In this document: piece by piece, positions 1 to 7,622 of the stretch
Layout of the letters: each line of letters starts with the position of its first letter
Numbering within the stretch: position 1 is the stretch's first letter
Source: an uncultured Opitutales bacterium
Lineage (GTDB): Bacteria; Verrucomicrobiota; Verrucomicrobiia; Opitutales; UBA953
Assembly (NCBI GenBank): GCA_934675585.1
Contig: CAKUQY010000032.1
Coordinates: forward strand, 1 to 19,686
Direction: 5' to 3'
DNA length: 19,686 nucleotides
Notes under the pieces: generated by a model
What the model was told of the DNA's origin: nothing
Seen by the model: the letters and a program-made list of their open reading frames with translations, nothing else
The model's database searches: none
Made by a program: the position numbers and the translations under genes

Positions 1-80
1 GTCATCTTAAATGAAGAATAACTCCCAAAATCTTTCCTCTCAAAAAAATCTTCGGTGTCCTTTTTATTTGACGAAATGCG

Positions 81-157
81 GTGGAGAGAAAGCGCGGGAA
101 CGGGGGTTAGGGGAAAGGTTAACCACGAATTTCTCGAAATACACGAATGACGGGAAC
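81..157. repeat. Direct repeat, copy 1 (CCACGAATTTCACGAAAT family)
   Basis: About 77 bp running from GTGGAGAGAAAGCGCGGGAA to CACGAATGACGGGAAC. It matches 338-416 with only a few differences. It contains two copies of the GGGAAC motif. The ACCACGAATTTC-type core resembles degenerate intergenic repeats seen in many environmental and gut bacterial genomes. Confidence 0.85.
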
Positions 158-337
158 ATGGTTTTTAAACCGCAAAGGAAGCTAAGGAAGCGAAGGATTG
201 GTTTTAACGCAAATTACACGGATTTTAAGCAAATTTCACAAATAATTTTCGTTGCGCCTGTGGCAAGCACCTTAGGTGAAGTAGGCTGATTTAGGTTTTT
301 AAATCAGAAAAAAGAAATTAAGATTTGAAGGTGTAGA

Positions 338-416
338 GTGGGGAGAGAAAGCGCGGGAACGCGGGTTAGGGAAAAGGTTAACCACGAATTTCACGAAATC
401 CACGAATGACGGGAAC
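338..416. repeat. Direct repeat, copy 2 (CCACGAATTTCACGAAAT family)
   Basis: Second copy of the 81-157 repeat in the same orientation, about 257 bp further on. It is followed directly by a short duplicated end, GAATGACGGGAAC, at about 421-433. It begins inside a GTGTAGAGTGGGGAGAG unit, so two repeat families are fused at this point. Confidence 0.85.
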
Positions 417-469
417 GCGAGAATGACGGGAACAGAAAGTTTTTTTTCGACTACGAATTAAACGAAAAG

Positions 470-502
470 GTGTAGGGTGGAGAGTGGAGAGTGGGGAGAG
501 TC
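470..502. repeat. GTGTAGGGTGGAGAGTGG-type repeat, left arm
   Basis: Purine-rich degenerate repeat of GTGGAGAGTGGGGAG units. It is inverted relative to 619-646, so the two enclose about 115 bp of AACT-type repeats. The same family flanks the four-helix-bundle gene at 4401-4433 and 4876-4909. Confidence 0.75.
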
Positions 503-511
503 TTGGTCTTT

Positions 512-604
512 GTTTTAGTTAACTTTCAACTCTCAACTATAAACTATAAACTTTTAATTTGGTTTTAGTTAACTCTCAACTATAAACTATAAACTTTTAA
601 CTTT
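512..604. repeat. Tandem pair of GTTTTAGTTAAC...AACTATAAACT repeats
   Basis: Two tandem copies, 512-558 and 562-602, each start GTTTTAGTTAAC and run through CTCAACTATAAACTATAAAC. Copy 1 has an extra TTTCAAC. Related AACTTTCAA or CAACTCTAAACT strings occur at 3364-3397, 10418-10437 and 14803-14826, always at gene borders. Confidence 0.85.
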
Positions 605-618
605 CTTGTTTCTTTTTT

Positions 619-646
619 GAATCTCCACACTCCCCACTCTACACTA
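619..646. repeat. GTGTAGAGTGGGGAG-type repeat, right arm (inverted)
   Basis: Reads TCTCCACACTCCCCACTCTA on the plus strand, the inverted form of the units at 338 and 470. It lies about 30 bp after the MFS gene's stop in the direction of transcription. Confidence 0.75.
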
Positions 647-673
647 TTTCCTAAACCGCGTTCCCGCGATTTG

Positions 674-2167
674 TTAGCCGTTGCGTGGTTTTGGCAAGAA
701 GAAGAAAAATAAACCGCAAACGAACATCAGCACGCCTGCGATGCAAAGTGGCACGCCGAGCGCGATATTCATATCTTTCAAATAACCGCCGAGCCATGAA
801 ATGAGCGCTCCCGCAGAAACCGAAGTCAAATTGAGCAAGCCGTAGCCCGTTGCCGAAAAACGTTCGTCGATGTGCGAACGCAAAACGGGCATCAATGTTG
901 CATCGAGCGAACCTTGCGCCACGCCTTGGGTTGCGACCAACGCGAGCGTTCCCGCGAGCCCGATTGCGATTGGCAAGCCAACGGCGGGCAACATTGCGAG
1001 CAAAACGCAAGGTCCCGCCACACAAAAACAAATGCCGGGAACGTAAGCGCGAGCGCTGCGATTACGCGAATACCACAAGTCCGCAACGACCGCGGCGAGG
1101 AGCACGGCTCCGTATTTTGCGCCATTGATCCAAAGCGTTGCTTGGGGTCCTGCTTCAGATTCTGATAAACCAAACATATCTTGCAAAAGTCGAGGATACC
1201 AGCCCATCAAGAACCAGTTTGCAAATCCTGCGAATGCGTACATTGTGAGCAACATTGGCATTGCGCGACCAGTAAAAATTCCGCGCACAGCGTCCATCAA
1301 CGAAACGTCATTTGCTTTTTCGGGAACGCTTTCGCCCGCTTCATTGGCGGGAACGCTTGCTTTTGCGCCTTCGGGGTCGCGCATCAAGAACACGACGACG
1401 ATTGCGTAAGCAACGCCGATAAAACCGAACGCTTCAAATGTTAAGCGCCAACCGAGATTGATTGGATCGCCCGCCATCAACGCGCCGCAACCCGCGAGCA
1501 TTTGACCTGCGTAAATACCGCTCATGTGCAAACCTGTCGCCATCGAACGCGTGTTCCCGCGGTGATAATCAGAAATCAACGCAAGCGCGGCTGGAATGTA
1601 AAATGCTTCTGAAACGCCCATTGCGCCGCGCCAGAAAATCAATTCTTCAAATGTTTGCGCTTTACCCGTTGCCCAAGTGACAACCGACCAAACAACGAGC
1701 GAGCATAGAATAATAAATTTGCGACTAAATTTATCAGCCAAATAACCGCCGACCGGACTCAACAACGCGTAAACAACAAGGAACGCTGAGGTTACCAAGC
1801 CGAATTGGCCTTGCGTCATTTCGATGCCGTTTTCGCCACTCGTGATTGAAGTATTGAGCACCGCGAGCAATTGGCGGTCAAAATAATTGAGCATCACGAC
1901 CACCCAAAGCACAACGACAGCGAGCCACGCCCAAAGTCCGGGTTTTTCGATGGCGTTGCTCAATGCTTTTTTCTTAAAACCATTTTTGCAACCTAACACG
2001 ATGGCAATCAATGCGATTACGCCAGCCAAATAAGGCGTGTAATCTGCCACAAGCGCCATGGCGTCGTGAACAAACTGGATCGCGCTCGAGCTGGCCTCTG
2101 CCGCGGGAACGCTTGTTGTTGCGGGAACGGCCTCTGCCGTTGCCTCGAGGGGTACTGCATTACTCAT
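674..2167 (-). CDS. MFS transporter, probable sugar or sugar-acid carrier
   Basis: A 497-residue inner-membrane carrier with many hydrophobic helices. The major facilitator signature between helices 2 and 3 is visible as GYLADKFSRK (residues 141-150), and the first classical helix is near 79-101 (ends NYFDRQLLA). About 75 extra residues precede it: an Ala/Pro-rich start with three VP pairs and one additional hydrophobic helix near 45-60. A charged loop near residues 285-305 carries two more motif-encoded VP pairs. The start is only 5 bp after the stop of the kelch mutarotase gene, so the two are surely co-transcribed, and uptake of the sugar handled by that enzyme (sialic-acid-like) is the best guess. 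Substrate specificity cannot be read from the sequence. Family call is firm, substrate is not. Confidence 0.85.
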   Translation of the reverse strand: MSNAVPLEATAEAVPATTSVPAAEASSSAIQFVHDAMALVADYTPYLAGVIALIAIVLGCKNGFKKKALSNAIEKPGLWAWLAVVVLWVVVMLNYFDRQLLAVLNTSITSGENGIEMTQGQFGLVTSAFLVVYALLSPVGGYLADKFSRKFIILCSLVVWSVVTWATGKAQTFEELIFWRGAMGVSEAFYIPAALALISDYHRGNTRSMATGLHMSGIYAGQMLAGCGALMAGDPINLGWRLTFEAFGFIGVAYAIVVVFLMRDPEGAKASVPANEAGESVPEKANDVSLMDAVRGIFTGRAMPMLLTMYAFAGFANWFLMGWYPRLLQDMFGLSESEAGPQATLWINGAKYGAVLLAAVVADLWYSRNRSARAYVPGICFCVAGPCVLLAMLPAVGLPIAIGLAGTLALVATQGVAQGSLDATLMPVLRSHIDERFSATGYGLLNLTSVSAGALISWLGGYLKDMNIALGVPLCIAGVLMFVCGLFFFFLPKPRNG

Positions 2168-2172
2168 AAATC

Positions 2173-3312
2173 TTAATAACCTTTCTTAAAATTGATTTTA
2201 AAAACATCGCTGCTGCGCACGCCGGGCATTGATTCGCCATTGATGTAAAGATAAGAATAATCGGCATCGTCGAGTTTAATAATTGTCGCTCCCGCGCGCG
2301 CGGTTTCGGGAACGTTTTCGATGACGTGCCAAGTTTCGTCGCCTGAAACGCTCAAACGCAGCACATCGGAATTAAAACGATACCATTCGGGCTCGTGTCG
2401 CAAATAATCTTTGCCGTATTTTCCCTCGACGGCATTTTTGAAAATGGTTGCGTTCACGCCGCCAAAAATAGCGATTTGCCCGCGCGGATTGATTGTTGCT
2501 GCCGCGCCAACAAGCCCTGCTTCAGAAACGTCGTCCGTCAATGCTGGCAATTTTTCCCAAACATTTTCATCAATGTAATAAACTAACGCATCGCGTGGCA
2601 AAATTGCCGCTTTTGTTTCTGGCTCGACATAAAAACCGCCGATCAAAACAAACGCGTTCCCGCGCGAAGTTTTCACACAAACGGCGCATGGTTGCACGCG
2701 TGGCGTTCCCGGAAAATCTGGCAAAGCCAGCCAGCCGTCTTCGCGACGATCCAAGCGCAAAACATAAGCGCGATTTGTCGGCGTTCCCGCCGCGTTCCCG
2801 CCAGCAACAAAAATCCAATCTGCAATTGCCGCGCTCGCAAAATTGTCCATCGCGACAGGCAAATCGGGCAATGTTTCGGCATTTGCGCCAAAATCGCTTT
2901 CGGGTTTATAAAGCGTTCCCGCGACGCTTGCGCCAGCATCGTTGCAACCGCCGATCACCGCCGCGCCTTCGGTCGTGTAAGCTATCGCGCCATAAGCCAT
3001 CGGCGCGACAAAGTCTTTGCGTTCCCGCCAAACATTTTCGCCGTTTTTCAAAGTCCAAACGTTCCCGTAAAATTGTTTTTTGCCACCGTCGGCAGGACCT
3101 TTTTCAGGGAAATTACAACCGCCCAAAACGAAAACGCCATCTTCCAACAAGCCGCCAACAGCGCCCGCGACGCCCTGCCCGCAGCCCGTATCGAGCACGG
3201 CGATCGGCTCAATATAAATTTCGCGATCGGTTAATTTTTTATAAGAAAACCAAAGCGCAGACGCGACGGCAACAACTGCAACTGTCAAAAAAAATGTCTT
3301 GTGAGATTTCAT
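2173..3312 (-). CDS. Kelch-repeat protein of the cyclically permuted mutarotase (NanM-like) family
   Basis: A 379-residue protein predicted to be exported or membrane-anchored: MKSHK is followed by a hydrophobic segment at residues 7-23. The rest shows kelch beta-propeller blades (repeated GG preceded by hydrophobic residues, such as VFVLGGCNFPEKGP near 60-73, AAVIGGCND, IFVAGGNAAG, FVLIGGFY, IAIFGGVN). The stretch GGCNFP...ADGGKK is typical of the cyclically permuted mutarotase family related to N-acetylneuraminate epimerase NanM, which interconverts sialic acid anomers. The MFS carrier starts 5 bp downstream, matching the usual pairing of such mutarotases with sugar transporters. A TATACT hexamer lies 8 nt before the ATG. 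Family is fairly sure; sialic acid as substrate is inference, since no nanA/nanE/nanK is in the window. Confidence 0.78.
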   Translation of the reverse strand: MKSHKTFFLTVAVVAVASALWFSYKKLTDREIYIEPIAVLDTGCGQGVAGAVGGLLEDGVFVLGGCNFPEKGPADGGKKQFYGNVWTLKNGENVWRERKDFVAPMAYGAIAYTTEGAAVIGGCNDAGASVAGTLYKPESDFGANAETLPDLPVAMDNFASAAIADWIFVAGGNAAGTPTNRAYVLRLDRREDGWLALPDFPGTPRVQPCAVCVKTSRGNAFVLIGGFYVEPETKAAILPRDALVYYIDENVWEKLPALTDDVSEAGLVGAAATINPRGQIAIFGGVNATIFKNAVEGKYGKDYLRHEPEWYRFNSDVLRLSVSGDETWHVIENVPETARAGATIIKLDDADYSYLYINGESMPGVRSSDVFKINFKKGY

Positions 3313-3320
3313 AAAAAATG

Positions 3321-3326
3321 AGTATA
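3321..3326 (-). promoter_or_regulatory. Possible -10 element (TATACT) of the kelch-MFS unit
   Basis: TATACT on the minus strand ends 8 nt before the ATG at 3312. That would put transcription start at or next to the start codon. I see no good -35 hexamer at the right distance, so this is tentative. Confidence 0.35.
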
Positions 3327-3363
3327 AATTAAAAAAGACCTTCCCGCGAACTAATACAAAAAA

Positions 3364-3397
3364 TTAACTTTTAACTTTCAATCTTTAACTTTTTAAC
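3364..3397. repeat. AACTTTTAACTTTCAATCTTTAACT repeat overlapping the fmt stop
   Basis: An AACTTT-type repeat, related to those at 512-604, spans the end of fmt, so the last codons of fmt (KKLKIES) and its stop are encoded by repeat DNA. It fills most of the space up to the kelch gene promoter. Confidence 0.7.
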
Positions 3398-4399
3398 AAT
3401 GGGCCATGGATCCGGACGTGAAAGCGGAACCATGGGACGCGACTCGATGAGCGTTCCCGCCGGAATTTTCATTCCCGTTAAAAAAATATTTGTCGGGAGC
3501 ATACGCCCGCCGGGACGTTGCAAGGAATGAATTTTCAAAAATCCGCTATCGGTAGCAATTAACAATTCTCCGCGTTCGCGCGAAAAAACCGTTCCCGCGG
3601 GCAAATCTTTGGGCAAATCTTTGTTGTAAAGCGCCTCGACCATGCCGAGTTTGAGCTCCATGCCATTGAACGGAATCGTGCAACCCGGCCAGCCCGAAAG
3701 CGCACGCACGCGCGCCGCGAGCATTTTTGCCTCGCAATGAAAATCAAGTGCCGAATCTGCACGCGAAATTTTGCGCGTGTAAGAAACGTATTTTTCGCTT
3801 TGCGGGAGCGGCTCGACCTCGCCTTTGATAATCGCGGGAACGGCCTGCTGGGTGATAAAAGTGCACGCCTCGGAAATTTTTGCCCGCAGCCCGGCGCGCG
3901 TTGATTCTTGATTGAGCGGGATCACCGCACTTTCAATAATGTCGCCTTCGTCAAGCGCGGGAACGATTCGCTGCATCGTAACACCCGCACCGCCAGCATT
4001 AGCAGCAATTGCCGCTTCAATCGGCGCGGGACCGCGATAATGCGGCAACAGCGAGGCGTGGTAATTATAAAATCCAAACGTCGGCACATCGAGCAATGCT
4101 TTCTTCAAAATGTGTCCGTAAGCCATCACCAAACCAATGTCGCATTTGAGTTCCCGCAAGCGCGCGATGTCTGCCTCGCCCAATTTTTCGGGCTGGAACA
4201 GCGGAATGTTGTAATCTTTTGCCCATTGCGCGATTGGGTTTGACCGCACTTTTTGTCCGCGCCCATGCGCACGATCGGGCTGAGAATAAATGCCGACGAT
4301 TTTTACCCACGCACGCAACGGCGCGGAAATCAGCGTTCCCAAAATCGGCAACGCGATCGCGTCCGATGCAAAGAAAACTACATTTTTTCGTTCAAACAT
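3371..4399 (-). CDS. fmt: Methionyl-tRNA formyltransferase
   Basis: Transfers a formyl group from 10-formyl-tetrahydrofolate to the amino group of Met-tRNA(fMet) for initiation of translation in the cytoplasm. 342 residues, slightly longer than E. coli Fmt (315). The N-terminal catalytic domain shows the family signature FYNYHASLLPHYRGPAPIEA near 110-129. Asn112, His114 and Asp150 (in ALDEGD) correspond to the catalytic Asn-His-Asp triad. The C-terminal tRNA-binding domain follows, with the PGGRMLPTNIFLTG segment. The last seven codons lie in an AACTTT-type repeat. The ATG is directly preceded by a GTGTAGAGTGGGGAG repeat belonging to the four-helix-bundle cassette, so no normal upstream leader is visible. 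Usual neighbours such as def are not present. Confidence 0.95.
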   Translation of the reverse strand: MFERKNVVFFASDAIALPILGTLISAPLRAWVKIVGIYSQPDRAHGRGQKVRSNPIAQWAKDYNIPLFQPEKLGEADIARLRELKCDIGLVMAYGHILKKALLDVPTFGFYNYHASLLPHYRGPAPIEAAIAANAGGAGVTMQRIVPALDEGDIIESAVIPLNQESTRAGLRAKISEACTFITQQAVPAIIKGEVEPLPQSEKYVSYTRKISRADSALDFHCEAKMLAARVRALSGWPGCTIPFNGMELKLGMVEALYNKDLPKDLPAGTVFSRERGELLIATDSGFLKIHSLQRPGGRMLPTNIFLTGMKIPAGTLIESRPMVPLSRPDPWPIVKKLKIES

Positions 4400-4400
4400 A

Positions 4401-4433
4401 ATAGTGTAGAGTGGGGAGTGGAGAGTGGAGAGT
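4401..4433. repeat. Left inverted repeat of the four-helix-bundle cassette
   Basis: AGTGTAGAGTGGGGAGTGGA and following GAGAGTGGAGAG units begin 2 nt before the fmt start codon. They are the imperfect inverted partner of 4876-4909. Confidence 0.75.
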
Positions 4434-4449
4434 TTTTTGTTTTTGGAGA

Positions 4450-4854
4450 TTATCGTGGCATTTGTTTTTCCAACCAGGATCTGTACCCAAACAGTATTTT
4501 CGTCTCCTGTAAAAATTTTTCGCGCATCATTTCCGGTTCTTCTTCTGAAATGTAATTAAATTCGCCCGCAAGAATCAACTGACAAAAAGCCTCGTTTAAC
4601 GAACCCAACGCAATATCAACGAAACGAATCCGTTCTTTCAGCGCACTTCTTCCCGCGCCTTCCGCAATATTCGAAGCAATCGAAACCGAAGAAGGCCGCA
4701 ACTGATCGGACAACGCAAAACGCTCCGACTGGGGAAACTTTAAAATCAAACCGTAAATATCTTTTGCCAAAAGCATAGCTGCTTTCCAAACCTCCAAGCG
4801 TTCGAAGGAAAGCAATCGCGAATCTTCCTCTGTAAAATCCATCTTCTTATTCAT
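4450..4854 (-). CDS. Four-helix bundle protein (S23 / 23S rRNA intervening-sequence protein family)
   Basis: A 134-residue alpha-helical protein starting MNKKMDF. An in-frame GTG upstream at 4893 lies inside a flanking repeat and is less likely. It shows the family pattern FERLEVWKAAMLLAKDIY (17-34), FPQSERFALSDQLRPSSVSI (40-59), SNIAEGAGR (61-69) and a C-terminal helix pair ending ETKILFGYRSWL. Proteins of this family were first found in ORFs of rRNA intervening sequences and are structurally related to Avd of diversity-generating retroelements; their usual role is unknown. No reverse transcriptase or template repeat is nearby. The gene is bounded on both sides by inverted GTGTAGAGTGGGGAG-type repeats that abut the bamA stop and the fmt start, and it contains no GGGAAC motif. 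This makes a recent cassette insertion plausible. Confidence 0.85.
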   Translation of the reverse strand: MNKKMDFTEEDSRLLSFERLEVWKAAMLLAKDIYGLILKFPQSERFALSDQLRPSSVSIASNIAEGAGRSALKERIRFVDIALGSLNEAFCQLILAGEFNYISEEEPEMMREKFLQETKILFGYRSWLEKQMPR

Positions 4855-4875
4855 AAAAAACAAACGCTCCGTTAA

Positions 4876-4909
4876 CTTCTCTTCACTCCACACCCTACAC
4901 TCTACACTT
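4876..4909. repeat. Right inverted repeat of the four-helix-bundle cassette
   Basis: On the minus strand this reads AGTGTAGAGTGTAGGGTGTG followed by GAGTGAAGAGAAG, an imperfect inverted copy of 4401-4433. It ends 2 nt before the bamA stop codon (4912-4914). Confidence 0.75.
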
Positions 4910-4911
4910 TA

Positions 4912-7575
4912 TTAGAAATTCGTTCCGAAGGAGATGTTGAATCTCATGCCGTCGTCGTTGTCGTCTGTGGTGTGAATCGGGAAGCCGAGGTCGAGATTGA
5001 GCAACGAGCCCATCATCAGCATACGGAAACCGAAACCGATGTTGTCGCACCAATCGCGCGGCGACCAATCAAACGATTCTTCATTGACAAAACCGCCGTC
5101 GTAAAAAAGCGCAAAGCGCAATTGATCAAGCAATTTTATCGAATATTCCGCACTCACGAACGCGCCACTATCGCCACCACGCGGCTCGTCGCCTTCAAAT
5201 GGCGAAACGTAGCCATATTTAAAACCGCGCAGACTGTAAGGTCCGCCATATTTAATTTTTTCAAAAAATGGCACATAACTATTGCCGAACGCATGCGTTG
5301 TGTCCGCGCGGAAACGCAATTTCAGCGTTTGCTCCTGATAATCGAAAATCGGAAAATATTTAGACGCTTGAAAACGCAAATGATAAAAATCACATTGTCC
5401 GCCAAAAGGTCCGCCGACCAGCTCGTTAGTCAATTCGATTTTACTACCGCTCGACGGGAACAGATAACTGTCGCGCGTGTCGCGTGAAAATGTCAAACCG
5501 CCGCGGGAAAGGAAGGTGTAGCCCGCTTCGTCCCAAACAAATTTTGGGCAAGTGCCGCTAATATCGGTGATTTCGTAATTATCAATTTTCCAATAAAGCG
5601 TTCCCGTGACGCGTTCAAAAAGTCGGCGGCGGCCATAAAATTTTACGCCACCGTCTTTGGTGTTGTAATCGGAACTCACGTATTGGCTGGCTTTGTAGAA
5701 CGCGTCGTAGCCGACCGCAATTTCGCGTCCGTAAATCATTGGTTCTTCAAACGATTGTTCGATCGTTGTTGAGCGCGTTCCCACCTGCACACGCGCGCGG
5801 AATTTTTGTCCGCCCCCGCGAAAATAATTGCGATAATTGAAAATATCAAAATTACTTTGTGAAAATTCGACGTAAGCAGAAAGACTTTCAACGGTTGAGA
5901 AACCCGCGCCGAACGAGAACGCTCCCGTTGGGGCTTCGGTTACGCGCACGACCAAATCTTTTTGATTTTCAATCGGCGTTCCCGCAGGCGAAAGCGAAAT
6001 TGAAGATTGTCCATTTTGCTGACGCCAATAACTTGTGTTTTTCAAGCGCGATTCGGAAGTTTTCATGCGCACCATATCAAAAACTTCACCAGGAGCCAAA
6101 ACGAGTTCCCGCAAAATCACGTCCGACTTTGTAATGGTGTTGCCTTCAATGCGGATTGAGCGCAAATATGATTTTTTGCCCTCGTCGATTTTAAATTTCA
6201 TTGCGACTTTTCCCGTTTCGATATCGGGTTCGCGCACGAGTGATACTTGGCAATCGAGATAACCGACTTGACCGTAATAATCTTTAATTTTTTCAATCGC
6301 CACTTTAACCGCGTTTGGCGAATAAGCCATACCTTTGTAAAGCCAATCGTAATAAATGTCTTCGCCCTTGCGAACGCCACGCGGCGAACGATTGGCGAGC
6401 ATCGTAATAATTGCGTCTGTTTTAAAACGCTGAAATGTTTCGCCTAATTTGTTGCCTTCGATTTTGATATCACCGACAAAATAACGCTGTCCTTCAATAA
6501 TGCGAATATTAATTGGCAGCCAACCCTCAGTTTCGTCGTTGTTGACAATTTCATAACCTTCGGCGAGTTCGGCTTTGCTGTTCCCGTAAACTTTACAATC
6601 GAGATAGCCCGCGTTTTGATAAAAATCTTGAATCTTAACGAGGTCTTTTTGATATTTTTCGTAATCAAAACGTCCCAAATCGCGCAAGCCCGAAAACTTC
6701 ATAAACCGCCCCGAAGGCCATTCGCTTGGGTCAATCGTGTAAGCCCAAGTCGCCGTATCGAGCAAATTGCGCAAAACTTGATCGTCAAAAACCGTGTTCC
6801 CGTCAAACTCAACGCGATTAATTTTTGTATTCAAATTTTCAACAATGTCAAAAATCACAACTGCCGTTCCCGTGGCTTCATCTTCTTTAATTTCATAGTT
6901 AACTTCGGAAAACGGAAATTTCAGCGCGTATTTCTTTTTGATTTTACCAACTGCGCGCAGCACCAAACTGCGATCGAGCGGATTTCCCACCAGCAATCCC
7001 ACATCCGTACATTCTTTAATCAATTTGCCACGAAAAATATTAAGCGACGACCAAAAATCTGATTTTTGCGGATTATGTTGTTCGACAATGTAACGGCGAT
7101 AATCGGCTTGATTTAATTCTGCCTCTGGCGTTCCCGCCGCCCATTCGCGATTGCCTTTAAAATAAATACCCGTCAACAACGGACGCGCAATGTAGCTGAC
7201 TTGCAAATCAACCATTCCCGCGCCAGCATCCAAAATAGGGTCAATCACCACAAAATCAAAAAGTCCTGTCGCGTAAAGAGATTTCATCGCTTCGGCATTG
7301 AGCATCGGAGAAAATTCATCGCCCTTTTTTGCAGCGATGTGCGCGATTATCAACCCTTCATCGATAACGGGGCCGCCCTCATTTTTTACAAAAACATTGC
7401 GCACTTTGATTGTGGCTTTGCGCGTCATTGTTGCAACTTTTCCGTCATCAGTCGGAGTTAGCGTTCCCGCCGCATCAACATTGGCAACGGGCACTAAAAA
7501 TGCCAACGTCGCAAGCGTTCCCGCGCGCGATAATTTTGCAAGACGATTGGTTGACGGCAAATTCATAAAATCCAT
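4912..7575 (-). CDS. bamA: Outer-membrane protein assembly factor BamA (Omp85 family)
   Basis: Central subunit of the BAM complex that folds and inserts beta-barrel proteins into the outer membrane. 887 residues, a little longer than E. coli BamA (810). A signal peptide ends near VANVDAAG (residues about 32-37). POTRA domains follow from about residue 50 to 535, with recurring features such as INRVEFDGNTVF, GDIKIEGNKL and LRSIRIEGNTIT. The barrel runs from about 550 to the end, has the loop-6 motif SLRGF (equivalent of VRGF), and finishes with a terminal Phe (SFGTNF), as expected of barrel proteins. Two starts are possible, 7575 or the ATG at 7566; the latter has a TAGAAT hexamer 7 nt upstream. 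Its usual neighbour skp/ompH is absent; the stop abuts the four-helix-bundle cassette. Confidence 0.95.
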   Translation of the reverse strand: MDFMNLPSTNRLAKLSRAGTLATLAFLVPVANVDAAGTLTPTDDGKVATMTRKATIKVRNVFVKNEGGPVIDEGLIIAHIAAKKGDEFSPMLNAEAMKSLYATGLFDFVVIDPILDAGAGMVDLQVSYIARPLLTGIYFKGNREWAAGTPEAELNQADYRRYIVEQHNPQKSDFWSSLNIFRGKLIKECTDVGLLVGNPLDRSLVLRAVGKIKKKYALKFPFSEVNYEIKEDEATGTAVVIFDIVENLNTKINRVEFDGNTVFDDQVLRNLLDTATWAYTIDPSEWPSGRFMKFSGLRDLGRFDYEKYQKDLVKIQDFYQNAGYLDCKVYGNSKAELAEGYEIVNNDETEGWLPINIRIIEGQRYFVGDIKIEGNKLGETFQRFKTDAIITMLANRSPRGVRKGEDIYYDWLYKGMAYSPNAVKVAIEKIKDYYGQVGYLDCQVSLVREPDIETGKVAMKFKIDEGKKSYLRSIRIEGNTITKSDVILRELVLAPGEVFDMVRMKTSESRLKNTSYWRQQNGQSSISLSPAGTPIENQKDLVVRVTEAPTGAFSFGAGFSTVESLSAYVEFSQSNFDIFNYRNYFRGGGQKFRARVQVGTRSTTIEQSFEEPMIYGREIAVGYDAFYKASQYVSSDYNTKDGGVKFYGRRRLFERVTGTLYWKIDNYEITDISGTCPKFVWDEAGYTFLSRGGLTFSRDTRDSYLFPSSGSKIELTNELVGGPFGGQCDFYHLRFQASKYFPIFDYQEQTLKLRFRADTTHAFGNSYVPFFEKIKYGGPYSLRGFKYGYVSPFEGDEPRGGDSGAFVSAEYSIKLLDQLRFALFYDGGFVNEESFDWSPRDWCDNIGFGFRMLMMGSLLNLDLGFPIHTTDDNDDGMRFNISFGTNF

Positions 7576-7622
7576 TCTAAACTACAAGGCGTTCCCGCGC
7601 GAGCGTATAAATATAGCGACAA

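Larger units (their letters stand above)
1..673. other. Repeat-rich non-coding stretch at the left end
   Basis: I see no believable gene in these 673 bases. A 92-codon open frame at 11-289 (plus) is mostly made of repeat DNA and has no recognisable protein features. The stretch holds a direct repeat (81-157 and 338-416), short tandem AAGGAAGC-type units around 169-200, GTGTAGAGTGGGGAGAG-type units, and two AACTCTCAACTATAAACT-type copies. It lies downstream of the MFS transporter gene, but I found no clear intrinsic terminator in it. Confidence 0.7.

Noticed and set aside
11..289. 92-codon open frame on the plus strand at the left end
   Set aside because: It runs through the 77-bp direct repeat and other low-complexity repeats, and its translation has no recognisable domain or signal.
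512..604. CRISPR array
   Set aside because: Only two directly adjacent AT-rich copies differing by an indel, with no unique spacers and no cas genes.
2493..3314. 273-codon open frame on the plus strand opposite the kelch gene
   Set aside because: It lies entirely antisense to a well-supported kelch/mutarotase gene and its translation is Arg/Gln/Ser-rich with no family pattern; a shadow frame.
4450..4909. Diversity-generating retroelement (Avd-like protein next to repeats)
   Set aside because: The four-helix-bundle gene is S23-like, but there is no reverse transcriptase, no template/variable repeat pair and no variable target gene in the window.
4972..5487. 171-codon plus-strand frame opposite bamA
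   Set aside because: Antisense to the BamA barrel; biased composition and no domain.
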